From contig JBBCBC010000001.1 of assembly GCA_037126765.1 (NCBI GenBank), positions 26,458,804-26,522,803 on the forward strand: DNA of 64,000 nt, written 5' to 3'. Source of the stretch: Stenogyne calaminthoides. Taxonomy: Eukaryota; Streptophyta; Magnoliopsida; Lamiales; Lamiaceae. The first letter of the stretch is position 1, and each line of letters opens with the position of its first letter. The position numbers and the translations under genes are program-made. The notes beneath the pieces were generated by a model. That model saw only the letters and a program-made list of their open reading frames with translations, did not search any database and was not told where the DNA came from. Positions 54,576 through 64,000 of this stretch are shown piece by piece.

Positions 54576-55258
54576 TTATTGGTCTTCCTTTTTTATTTAA
54601 AATATATCCTCTTACCTTTGTTGGTGAAGGAGGCATTACAGGTACCTATAACGGTAAACCTATTACTTTTAAGTTTATTACTAAACCTATTCATAAGGTT
54701 CTTAATTTGATTCAAGATCAAATTAACAATAAAAATTGTCAAATTAATTTTCTTAAAGATGAGCTTAATTCTATCATTATTAATGATAGATTAAAAAATC
54801 CTAAGCTTCAGGATAAAATTAAATTTTTAAATAACAAATTTTCTATTGAAATTTGCAATGATTTTTCTAATGCTTTTTGGGATAGAAAGAAACATATAGT
54901 TTCTCTTCCTTATGAGGAAGATTTCAAAGATAATAAAATACCGACTAAGTCTAGACCTTGTCAAATGAACTCTGAATATTTAGAGTTATGCAAAAAAGAA
55001 ATATCTTCCTTATTACAGAAGAAGCTTATTACTCCTTCTAAATCCCCTTGGTCTTGTACTGCTTTCTATGTTAATAAGCATTCTGAACAGGAACACAAAG
55101 TTCCTAGATTAGTTATTAATTATAAACCTCTTAATAAAGTTTTAAAATGGATAAGACATCCTATTCCTAATAAAAAAGATCTTCTTGATAGATTAGTCAA
55201 TACCCTTATCTTCTCTAAATTTGATTTAAAATCAGGTTTTTTGGCAAATTCAGATTAA
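54572..55258 (+). pseudogene. Florendovirus reverse transcriptase, N-terminal half
   Basis: Protease tail, then RT: KKLITPSKSPWSCTAFYVN, PRLVINYKPLNKVLKWIRHP and FSKFDLKSGF. The frame then meets a stop at 55,258, because one extra T in a T-run at about 55,236-55,241 shifts the reading. The next frame continues the RT without missing sequence. This is the catalytic first-Asp half of the palm. Confidence 0.85.
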
Positions 55259-56230
55259 TCAACCTGATAGGTATAAAACTGCCTTTAATGTTCCATTTGG
55301 TCATTACGAATGGACTGTTATGCCTTTTGGTCTTAAGAATGCTCCTTCAGAATTTCAGCAAATTATGAATGATATTTTTAATCCCTATAGTGATTTTATT
55401 ATTGTCTATATTGATGACATCCTTGTATTTTCTAAAGATATTGAAATACATTTTAAACACCTTGATATGTTTAAAAACTTAGTTATTAAAAATGGTTTAG
55501 TCATTTCAAAACCAAAAATGGTTTTATTCCAAACCAAAGTTAAATTTCTTGGTCATATTATTGATAAAGGTAATATTATTCCTATTCAACGTAGTATTGA
55601 ATTAGGTAATAAATTTCCTGATATTATAACTGATAAAACTCAGTTACAAATTTTTTTAGGAAGTCTTAATTATGTGTCTTCTTACATTAAAAATCTTGCT
55701 GAAGATTCCGCTATCTTATATGATAGGCTTAAAAAGAATCCTTCTCCTTGGAATGATAATCATACTAAGGCTGTTATTAGAATTAAAGATAAGGTCAAGA
55801 ATATTCTTTGTCTTATGCTTGCTAATCCCTCATGGGAAAAAATAGTTGAAACTGATGCCTCAGATTTGGGGTATGGTGGTATTTTGAAACAAATTAATCC
55901 TGATAATAAAAGGGCTTATATTATTCAATTTTATTCTGGTAAATGGAATAATAGTCAGAAGAATTATTCTGCCACCGCTAAAGAGATTTCATCTATTGTT
56001 AAATGTCTTCTTAAATTCCAAGATGATTTATATAATAAAAAATTACAATTTATACTGATTGTAAAGCTGCTACATTCATGCTCTTCAAAGACTTTGAACA
56101 TAATGTTTCAAAGCAAATGTTTGCCCGATGGCAATAACATCTTGCTTATTTTGATTTTAATATTATCCATAAGCAAGGGAAAGATAATCATCTTCCAGAT
56201 TTTTTAACTCGTGAATTTATTTCTTCATGA
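55259..56230 (+). pseudogene. Florendovirus reverse transcriptase C-terminal half and RNase H
   Basis: MPFGLKNAPSEFQQIMN, then catalytic YIDD at 55,407-55,418 (VYIDDILVFSKD), the thumb, and RNase H (ETDASDLGYGG, SATAKEISSIVK). A single-base shift in the A-run at about 56,036-56,043 breaks RNase H before its third acidic site. The original frame ends with TGA at 56,228-56,230. The motifs are typical of Caulimoviridae, with RT and RNase H directly adjacent and no integrase. Confidence 0.87.
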
Positions 56231-56351
56231 CAGTTATGAGCCATTCTGGAAGAAGTTCTTATTCCTCTTATAGAGGAAGAGGAGGCAGAGGATCTCCTAT
56301 TTTACAACAAGGGAAGAAATCCCTTTATAATCAGAACATTTATGGTGTTGG
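56227..56351 (+). pseudogene. Florendovirus ORF2, first 41 codons, truncated by E3
   Basis: ATG at 56,227 overlaps the RNase H TGA (ATGA). The Ser/Gly/Arg-rich start matches the three minus-strand copies. At 56,352 the LTR of copia E3 begins. The rest of ORF2 is not in the window. Confidence 0.78.
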
Positions 56352-57959
56352 TGTTGGGAAATTTGTATTAAGTTTTGATGGAAGTTCCAAAACAGTTTGT
56401 AATAGGACCAGTTAGACCTGTTAGCTGACTGATGACTTAGTATCAGGATAGGATGACCAGCTGATTGTATAGACAACTGATGTAAAGGATATGTCACATA
56501 TTGAGGGGGAACTCAATATGTATAGGTCAGGTCTGAAGATCAGAAGACCAGATGAGGTCTGAAGATCAGAAGACCAGATGAGGTCAGAAGATCTGAAGAC
56601 CAGCTGAGGTCAGAAGGCCAGAAGACAAGTCGAGTCAGAACACAAGACAAGTCAGATGATCAGGTGAAGACATGAAGCTCAAGTTCAGAAGACCTGAAGA
56701 TTAGATGACTACCAGAAGATCAAGACCAGAGGACCAGAAGACCTACATCAGTCGAGTCTGCTAGTTGAGCTAAGACAACTTGCATCAGAAGACTCTATCA
56801 GGTAGACTGATCAGTTTTATCTGATCAGGTCAGCTCACTCCAGGTGTTAACTGATGAACACCAGGTCATACATTGTTTATCAAACAAGAAGAATGTCAAC
56901 TTTAGTTGGTAGAACAAACACTGAAAAGTGTACTTGTTAACCAATGATAACGAGACACATATGTACGGAGCCGACAATGTGGGATTCGGCGCTGCAAAGT
57001 CAAACGGCTATAAAGGACAAACACACACGCTTTCGGCCATGCCGTCCCTGAAGCACGTCAAATCAATCCTGCAACCTACCAAAAATAGCCTGAAATTCAA
57101 ATTGCTCTCCAACGGCTCTTTGATTTCGAGGTCTATAAATATGGGATTGCTCTTCATAGTGATGACACTGAAATTATCATCAAGCTCAAGCCATAAGCAA
57201 ATTTCCGCACGAAGAACACTAAATTCAAGTTTATTTTATAAGTGTTCATCCCATTAGTTCTTAGCATAGAAATCTCATCCTCTAGCTTTAGGCTACATAA
57301 ACACTAGGATAGATTTACAGTTGGAACAACAACAAATCTTTACCCAAACCCAAAAGTTAGGTTAAGTTTGTTTTGCAAGATTTCAGACTAGGGTTTCTAG
57401 TTCTGATTTCTGGGATCGGTTGAGTGAGAACTCTCTAAACATCTATTGGTTGTAATGTGTTGGACTAACACAATAAACTAAGTCCAGTTGGTTAAGTTGT
57501 TGCCCCTTGTTTCAGGGAAGAGTGGACGTAGGACTGGTTGTCCGAACCACTATAAAATCTTGTGTGTATTTACTTGCTCTTAACTGTTTTACACTATTGC
57601 ACACAACTTGGTTTAAAATTGCATACATAGTCTGAGTTAGGATCAGTCTGCACCAAGCAACTGATCTGATCAGTTTGATAATTTAGTCAGCTGATTGAAA
57701 ACAGACTTCATAATCTGATTTGATAAAATTGGTTTTTCACACGGGCTAAAACTAGCTTCCGCACATAAGTTAAATTGATAGACACCGAACTGATTAGCCA
57801 TCAGGCGACCAGTAAGTTGGATATCAGTCCAAACTGATTCACTCGCACTCTGATCAGGCAACCTGCCATCACACCTGATCTTGCACGAAAAAGTTTTCAG
57901 AAGTCTATTCACCCCTCCCCTCTAGACTTCTGCCCTCACGAACCCGTTCCGGACCTACA
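56352..57959 (+). repeat. E3 5' LTR (1,608 bp)
   Basis: TGTTGGGAAATTTG...CCGGACCTACA. U3 has repeats around cagaagaccagatgaggt (56,530-56,640). A TCCAACGG box at 57,109-57,115 lies 18 nt before TATAAATA at 57,134-57,141. An atccta/taggat-type inverted repeat lies at about 57,270-57,315, where the other families have their R/U5 hairpin. Confidence 0.82.
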
Positions 57960-57961
57960 AG

Positions 57962-57973
57962 TGGTATCAGAGT
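57962..57973 (+). other. E3 primer-binding site
   Basis: TGGTATCAGAGT, two bases after the LTR, differs by one base from the initiator tRNA-Met complement in E1/E2. Confidence 0.8.
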
Positions 57974-58095
57974 AGTGGTTCTACGGACCACTGGCTTTGA
58001 ATATCATCGGTTCAGAGGAAGAACCTTTGTGGTCACTTGAACAGATCTTGAAAAACCGTTTTTAAAACTTCATCTGTTTTCAAAACTCACTAAGC

Positions 58096-59140
58096 ATGGA
58101 TAATACATCTAGTATGTATCATGATCTACCCAAGTTTTCTATTGATGAGTATGCAGATTGGATCATACTCATGAGCAATCATCTGGGAGCTATAAGCAGC
58201 AGAATGATGGAAGTTATTGAACATGAACATATCATTATCTACCACAACAACCCAGCTGAAGGTGGTGATCCAGATTTTCCAGTTGGCGCTCGGATCAGAA
58301 AGAGTCCATCTCGATGGATCTTTGAAAAAGGAAGTCAAATCTGGATACGGTTGCAAGACATATCATCATGAAGACGATGGATAAGATCACAAGAGAGAAG
58401 ATCAAATATCTCAAGACTGCGAAGCAGATGTGGGACACTCTACCTGAGATATGCGAAGGAAACAAACAGATAACGGACAACAGATAAGGATATCAACTAC
58501 AAGATTCTGAGATCTTTAACGAAGAAATGGGATATGAAGGTTACTGTGATCAAGGACTGCCAGGATATAACCAAGATGAAGCTAATCAATTTGTTCTTGA
58601 ATCTAAAAGCCCATGAATTCGACCTGATTGAGAAAGGGCAAGAGGAAGATGATGAATCATCTGCCGAAACCACACCTGCAACAACTAAAGCAAGAGAGAT
58701 TCAAAGCAAAGCGATAGCTTGCTCAAAATCTTCGAGCTTATCTAAACATTGTTAGTCAAGTCAAACAGTTGTTTACTCACCGTAAAGCTTGAAAGATCAA
58801 ACATTCAATTGGGAAAGTATCGAAGATTCTACAAAGACTATCAGAATAGCAGAGGAAGAGATAGAAGATTATCTGACAGATCACAGGAAATAAACAAATC
58901 TGATGACAGAAGAGACGACCAAAGAGAAAAGAAAAGAGATGATCGTGCTGAAGATGAAAAATCAGAAAGGAGATATTCAGATCAGAGACAGGTTGGGAAG
59001 TCACCTGACAGATCATACAGAAGACATGACTCACCTGCCAGAAGAAGTTCAGCAGAGAGAGGAGTCTGCTTCAACTGCCAGAAACTGTGTCACTACAAAG
59101 GTGATCGCCTCGACTGACGCCCAAAGAAAGAGAAGATAAA
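58096..59140 (+). pseudogene. gag: E3 Gag, capsid and nucleocapsid
   Basis: ATG 58,096. 58,096-58,371 is open and encodes the UBN2-type start (PKFSIDEYADWIILM, later SSRMMEVIEHEH). After a frameshift, KYLKTAKQMWDTLPEI follows, then LRSLTKKWDMKV. The Arg/Asp/Ser-rich region leads to a zinc knuckle at about 59,067-59,115 reading CFNCQKLCHYKGDR, where the last Cys is Arg. The bases there (gatcgcctcgac) look like a CTG to CG change, so the loss may not be real. Confidence 0.75.
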
Positions 59141-60470
59141 AGAAACAGAAGAGAGCAACGATACAGAGACAGGAAAGCTATGGTTGCTGACACTACAGGA
59201 ATAGATGACTCTTATCTGCCATCAGAAGATTCTGGTTACTCATCTGTTGAAGACTTCTGCCTGATGAGCAATGCTGATGACTTCAACGACGCTGATTATC
59301 TGAGGTATCTTCTAAACCATCTCAGATTTTTTTCTTTCCACCACCGGTGGCCGAGCACACCGGGATAGATTGACCTCTTGACTCTACAAAGGAGCAATTG
59401 CTTGATGATCTCTCCACTGCAGTAGACACTTATACCATAGTGGAAGCTGAGAATGATAAGCTAAGGATAGAGAATATTCAACTTTTGTTAAAAAAATTGT
59501 CGAAATAGTCAAACCGAAATCACTGAAATCGCCGAAGATGATCGCAGAATCGAAGCTCAAAAGTCAGTTCTTCCGATCGATAAATCGACATGAACAGATA
59601 GCTATTAACAAATAGCAAGCTGATGATCTCAAAATCTTACAAGCTAAGTTTGATGAACTCTTCCGACTGCATGAGAGTCTAAAAATAACTGAGGATAGTT
59701 TGCGTAAGAAAATAGAGGTCTTCACGAAATCATCTAAGACTGTTCAAGATCTGAACAACTATTTTCGTACGTCAACTAATAAGAAGGGAATTGGGTATGA
59801 ACACCCTTCTGCATCCTCAAAAGCCCCGTCTGGTTCACTTCAGAAAAGTGTAATCAAACGAGTTTCTGATCAAGATACACGAAAAGAAAAATCTGTATCA
59901 GATAAGGGAAAGAGACCTACTGAACAAGTAAGGCAGGTGTCTGATCAGAAAGGGAACAAAAATGGACCCCAACTAATCAAGCATCAGCCGAGGAATCAAC
60001 AGAAGAACCCTGTTCTTCTGAAGAGACCTCAACCTGATCAGCATATTAGGAATCAGAAAAGACAACCTCTCAAAGGGAAATCTGATATGAAACCTAATCA
60101 GGTCCAGCTGCCTAACAAGCAAGCTAAAGGTAAACTGCTAAGACCATCTATGCCAAAAAGATATGAATCTTTTAATGGTAGCAGTCGTACCTACCCTTAC
60201 AATCAGAAACATAGGGTTGTTGCACATGAGCCCCACTGGATTAAAAGAAGACAAATATCAATGAAAAATCCCAAGTCTTCTGATTCATCCAAGGCTCACA
60301 CTAATAATCATACTGACCAGATTGCATATGAAGAGACGTATGATTATGTAGATGTTTATGGGAGACAGATCAAGCCCTCTGTTTTCAACAAAGGTGCCAG
60401 ATATGTTTGGATCCCGAAAGGTACTTCTAACCCCCCAGGACCCGATTCTACCGGGGTACCTAAAGCCTGA
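59141..60470 (+). pseudogene. gag: E3 Gag C-terminal part
   Basis: An acidic stretch (59,180-59,370), then broken coiled-coil coding (about 59,380-59,700) with CG-rich patches at 59,500-59,600, then an open frame 59,700-60,470 (256 aa). The open frame is basic and Gln/Pro-rich, ending with YVDVYGRQIKPSV and a PKA tail at TGA 60,468-60,470. The TGA is followed by TTTGATTGCAG|GT. In E3 the downstream pol is not in frame with this stop. Confidence 0.72.
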
Positions 60471-61048
60471 TTTGATTGCAGGTTCGCGTGGGTTTGTCCA
60501 ATAAATGAGGTGTACAAGCAACTATCTGGTACATCGATAGTGGTTGCTCAAGGCACATGACTGGAACCAAACATCTTCTTAGCTCTTACACAGAACAAGA
60601 AGGCCCACGTGTACTCTTTGGGGATGATAACTTTGGTTTTACCAGAGGATTCGAAACCTTAGAGAATGATGATGTACAGGTTACAGGAGTCTCGTATGTC
60701 GAAGGTTTAAAACACAACCTGTAATCAGTTTCTCAATTCTGCGACAACGGATTCAGTGTTAAGTTCTCGACTGATCAGTGCACTATCAAGAATCGAGCTA
60801 CTCAACAGATTTTGTTAACTGGTTTAAGGAAAAGAACGATCTACACCGCTAATTGGAACAGTTGTCCAAGAAATGCATGCCTGATTGTTAAGAGTTCCAA
60901 AAGCAGCAGTTGGCTCTGGCACAAGAGAATGAGCCATCTGAACTTTAAAACTCTTAACAAGATAGCAAGGATGTCTTTGGTTGAGGGTCTCCTGAATGAG
61001 GTATTCTTTAAGGATCAGACATGTGTCGCATGTCAGGAGGGAAAATAG
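60471..61048 (+). pseudogene. pol: E3 protease and integrase zinc-binding region
   Basis: WYIDSGCSRHMTG with intact catalytic Asp at 60,536-60,538. TAA at 60,722-60,724 interrupts after GLKHNL. The same frame continues 60,812-61,048 through SWLWHKRMSHLNFKTLNK and CVACQEGK to a TAG at 61,046. A further in-frame TGA lies at 60,506-60,508. Confidence 0.78.
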
Positions 61049-61759
61049 GTTAAAGCCTCATTCAAGGGAATCCTGGACCAAAGATCGAAAGTAGTAGTCT
61101 CGCAATCGCCTCCATATGGATCTATTTGGACCAGTCACACCACTTAGTCTCAGCGGACGCAAATACACTCTGGTGATCGTGGATGATTACTCCAAGTTTA
61201 CCTGGGTGGTTTTCTTATATAAGAAAAATGAGACTACAACAAAGATACCCGAGCTGCTCAAGAAGTTACAAAATGATCGTGGATGATTACTCCAAGTTTA
61301 CCTGGGTGGTTTTCTTATATAAGAAAAACGAAACTACAACAAAGATACCCGAGCTGCTCAAGAAGTTACAAAATGAGAAGGGTGTCAGTATAGTGAAAAT
61401 CAGATCCGATAAAGGTACAGAATTTCTGAACTCCTTAGTACTGACTTTTGCACAAAGTTTGGAATATAGCATGAAACATTAGCTGCAAGAACACCACAAC
61501 AGAATGGAGTAGCAGAACGGAGAAACAGAACACTCAAAGAAGCTGCTCGTACTATGTTAGCTGAACATGCCACACCAAACCGTTTTTGGGCAGAAGCTAT
61601 CAACACTACATGTCACACTCAGAACAAATGTTCTCTGACTAAGGCTCACTTCAAAACACCCTATGAACTGTGGAAGGGCAGAAAACCTCGTGTTTCTTAC
61701 TTCCATATTTTTGGGTGCAAGTGTTTCATACACAACATTGGGAAGAGCCAGTTGAAAAC
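61049..61759 (+). pseudogene. pol: E3 integrase core with 101-bp tandem duplication, cut by family B
   Basis: DDE-type integrase: HMDLFGPVTP region near 61,110-61,145, VDDYSKFTWVVFLY, IRSDKGTEFLNS, and the QQNGVAERRNR Glu region near 61,497-61,530 in another frame. Positions 61,174-61,274 are repeated at 61,275-61,375 with two substitutions. As 101 is not a multiple of three, the duplication shifts the frame. 61,554-61,759 reads RFWAEAINTTCHTQNK and FGCKCFIHNIGK, then stops at the LTR. Confidence 0.8.
61174..61375 (+). repeat. 101-bp direct tandem repeat in E3 integrase
   Basis: Two adjacent copies, each starting tgatcgtggatgattactcc, separated by exactly 101 bp and differing at two positions near 61,230/61,330. 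Confidence 0.85.
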
Positions 61760-63169
61760 TGTTGGTCCCGAAAAATACCGAGTTAAAACCCAAAAAATCT
61801 AAATGGGAGGTGACTTTAAAATTTTTAAATGTGTTATGCAGATTTGCTAAAGTATGTATGACAGTTAATATGAAAGCAAGTAAGAACACAAGTATTTTTA
61901 TAGTGGTTCGGACAACTCGTCCTACATCCACTCTTCCCTATCACAAGGGGCACCAACTTAACCAACATATATTTATGGAGCTCTCACTCAAAGGGACTTA
62001 TCTCCCTCACGGGATCGCCTATAGATATTTACCGAGTTCTCACTCTCACGGGACTTATCACCCTCTAAGGGATCGCCTACCCTCCCTTTCGGGATTGCTT
62101 AGATGTTTACCGAGTTCTCACTCAAACGGGACTTATCTCCCTCACGGGATCGCCTATAGATGTTTAACGAGTTCTCACTCACCTACAAACTTAACCTATC
62201 AAACTGATTTGGGTAAGGTTTGTTTGGTTTCCAACTAGGTTGAGATTTTCCCTTACATTTGTTTAGCCTCAATGCTAAGGTTGGGAAAATCTCTCTAAGC
62301 TTATGATATGACATTTTTGCTTAGATATAATGAAGAACACTCTTGGGTAAATTTGGATATTTAATTCTCTGTGTTCTTGAATGGAGATGCTTGAATATTT
62401 GGCTTTAATCTTCACTTTGAAGATCCTCCATTTTTTTCTTTTGAAGATAGTGCAATGTATTTATAATGTGTATTTGAATATTACCGTTGGAGAGTAAATT
62501 CAAATCCATACTAATAGTCTTCCAGCTTTTCTTTGTCCATTTGCACTGTTGTTTGCAGCTTTATGTCACATCCATATATGTGTTGTAATCTTCTCATTGG
62601 ACAACTTTTTGTGTGTCTAATCGGATCCGATCATTTCGCCGACATCGCTCATATGTCTTTGATTTCGGTGTTCATCTTGCTGATTTCCTTTGTTCATCTT
62701 GCTGATTTACGTCGCAGATTTACGGTCGCTTTGATCGATCAACTCACTGATCGAATCAAGATAGCGGATCAGTCCGCGATTTGATCTGGATCAGATCAAC
62801 CAAAGCGCATCGGCTGCTCTAGTAATCAATTTCTTCTGATGGCCCCTTTCTGATGTCGGCTACTACAATATCTTTATCTGATGTCAATCACCGCTTTCTG
62901 ATCTTTGCTCGATATCAAGATTTATATAGTATAGTAAATCGCACGGGTCGGTTTACGACGTCGATTAACTCGGAACTCATCCTTCTCATCTGATCTCGAT
63001 CAGCCTCGTCTGTAGCCTCGTCTGATCTCGATCATCTTCGTGTGATTTCATGAGTTCTCCCTTAACTTGTTCTCTCGTTCCTCCTCAACTTGTTATCTGT
63101 AGATTTAACTTAAATAACACAAGTTGATAATGTTTTGGCATAATTCATCAAAACTAAAATATCCCAACA
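61760..63169 (-). repeat. Family B-like LTR (1,410 bp)
   Basis: TGTTGGTCCCGAAAAATACC...ATCCCAACA, with four minisatellite units at 61,970-62,185, the R/U5 hairpin at about 62,240-62,305, and the TATA, inverted-repeat and CCGTTGGA (TCCAACGG) block at about 62,455-62,510. Confidence 0.82.
61970..62185 (-). repeat. R/U5 minisatellite of family B
   Basis: Tandem units of about 55-60 bp of the form cgggacttatcaccctcacgg, gattgcct, agatgtttaacgagttctcactc. The unit is also found at about 950-1,025, 9,940-10,030, 32,040-32,175, 34,040-34,170, 38,838-39,010, 40,715-40,900, 42,615-42,800 and 52,205-52,300. Confidence 0.65.
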
Positions 63170-63430
63170 ATTTCCCCCTTTTTTATAATGATGCCAAAAC
63201 TAACTAACAATAAAAAAATATATACGAGAAAAACGGTGTTAGTTAAACAAGTGAAATGATGAAGAATGTTGTATGCATTTAAAAAAAAAATGATGAGAAG
63301 ATGATTATCAACCTCCATGAATTTTATAAAATTTATGCATTTTAAACTAAATGGGTTTTAACAAAAAAGATCAGTTCAGATGGTCACATTAAAAGCAAGT
63401 GAACTTTTGAACTCCTGCTCTGATACCACT

Positions 63431-63773
63431 TGTTGGTCCTGAAAAATACCGAGTTAAAACCCGAAAAATCTAAATGGGAGGTGACTTTAAAATTTTTAAA
63501 TGTGTTATGCAGATTTGCTAAAGTATGTATGACAGTTAATATGAAAGCAAGTAAGAACACAAGTATTTTTATAGTGGTTCGGACAATTCGTCCTACATCC
63601 ACTCTTCCCTATCACAAGGGGCACCAACTTAACCAACAGATATTTATGGAGCTCTCACTCAACTGGACTTATCTCCCTCACGGGATCGCCTATAGATGTT
63701 TACCGAGTTCTCACTCTCACGGGACTTATCACCTCTAAGGGATCGCCTACCCTCCCTTTCGGGATTTCTTAGA
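63431..63773 (-). repeat. Family B-like LTR, truncated at the gypsy joint
   Basis: Near-identical to 61,760-62,097 until cgggatttcttag, where it passes abruptly into gypsy sequence at about 63,774. No LTR terminus is present on this side. Confidence 0.75.
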
Positions 63774-64000
63774 GCCAGGATGCTTTTGAAAAAATCAAAA
63801 CCTACCTGGCAGACGTGAGCATCTTGTCCAAACCTGTCCCGGGAGAGACGCTGTTCTTGTATCTCGCGGCCTCGGAGACCGCTTTAAGCGCAGTATTAGT
63901 CCGAGCAGAGGGCCAAATCCACTTGCCCATTTATTTTGTAAGCCAGACATTGAACAAAACAGAACGACGTTATCCATCGTTAGAGAAGCTGGCCTACGCA
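63774..64000 (+). pseudogene. pol: Ty3/gypsy RT-RNase H fragment at the right edge
   Basis: An open frame from about 63,775 to the edge reads DAFEKIKTYLADVSILSKP, LYLAASETALSAVLVRAEG, IYFVSQTLNKTERRYPSLEK. This is the start of the Ty3/gypsy RNase H domain (RT_RNaseH type) with its first acidic region shifted to an Ala-Ser-Glu context. It is GC-richer than its surroundings and does not belong to the copia or florendovirus sequences. The rest lies beyond the window. Confidence 0.8.

Larger units (their letters stand above)
56352..61759 (+). mobile_element. E3: copia element, 5' part only
   Basis: 5' LTR, PBS, gag, protease and part of integrase of a third copia lineage related to E1/E2 (same gag tail, same protease and integrase motifs) but clearly diverged. 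RT, RNase H and 3' LTR are not in the window. A family B element interrupts integrase at 61,760. The five bases before the LTR are gttgg (56,347-56,351); the matching duplication would lie outside the window. Confidence 0.82.
61760..63773 (-). mobile_element. Family B-like element, partial: LTR, 261-bp interior, truncated LTR
   Basis: In minus sense, the 3' LTR is 63,169-61,760 (1,410 bp), the interior 63,430-63,170 (261 bp) with PPT on the left and PBS (gctctgataccact, 63,417-63,430) on the right, and the 5' LTR 63,773-63,431 is truncated. Preceding bases aaaac (61,755-61,759) are the probable duplication; the partner is not visible. The interior holds only AT-rich non-coding sequence. LTR region 62,600-62,960 is unusually CG-rich. 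Confidence 0.8.

Overview
This window is plant nuclear heterochromatin built almost entirely of nested retroelements and endogenous pararetrovirus. No single-copy host gene, tRNA, rRNA or CRISPR was recognised. The copia elements primed by initiator tRNA-Met, the florendovirus-type Caulimoviridae sequence and the AT-rich viral portions point to a flowering plant, probably a eudicot. The species cannot be told from the sequence.

The oldest layer I can see is two florendovirus-like copies facing head to head at about 49,063. The left copy (minus strand) is cut into pieces at 1,269-3,441, 19,311-19,553, 21,406-22,236, 24,057-24,293 and 47,912-49,063. The right copy (plus strand) runs from about 49,064 to 56,351 in the order movement protein, coat protein with zinc knuckle, protease, reverse transcriptase, RNase H, start of ORF2.

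Into these went two large Sirevirus-like copia elements. E1 (3,442-19,310, plus; TSD ctttg) and E2 (24,316-47,911, minus) each carry gag, protease, integrase, RT-RNase H and a long extra ORF (ORF3) after pol. A third copia, E3 (56,352-61,759, plus, truncated), interrupts the right florendovirus copy.

A younger family, called family B here, has LTRs of about 1.4-1.9 kb and almost no interior. It occurs as solo LTRs (9,655-11,473; 51,920-53,594), as a two-LTR element with a 134-bp interior (30,509-34,406), as a four-LTR tandem chain (38,034-44,140) and as a partial element (61,760-63,773). Five-bp target duplications can be read for most insertions: ctttg, atagt, cacca, agatc, cttga. The window ends in a Ty3/gypsy RNase H fragment (63,774-64,000).

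The E1/E2/florendovirus junctions show a tandemly repeated unit of about 4.75 kb, in which each insertion site exists once as a full element and once as a solo LTR.

Main points for follow-up: (1) patchy tracts where CAG/CTG trinucleotides have become CG relative to near-identical copies in the same window, most likely a methylation-linked base-calling artefact; (2) the family B elements with a 134-bp interior and their tandem chain; (3) a stop followed by CAG|GT at the gag-pol boundary of all three copias, with pol phase kept relative to the CAG; (4) ORF3 far more diverged between E1 and E2 than gag-pol; (5) promoter and hairpin elements in the LTRs shared across families.
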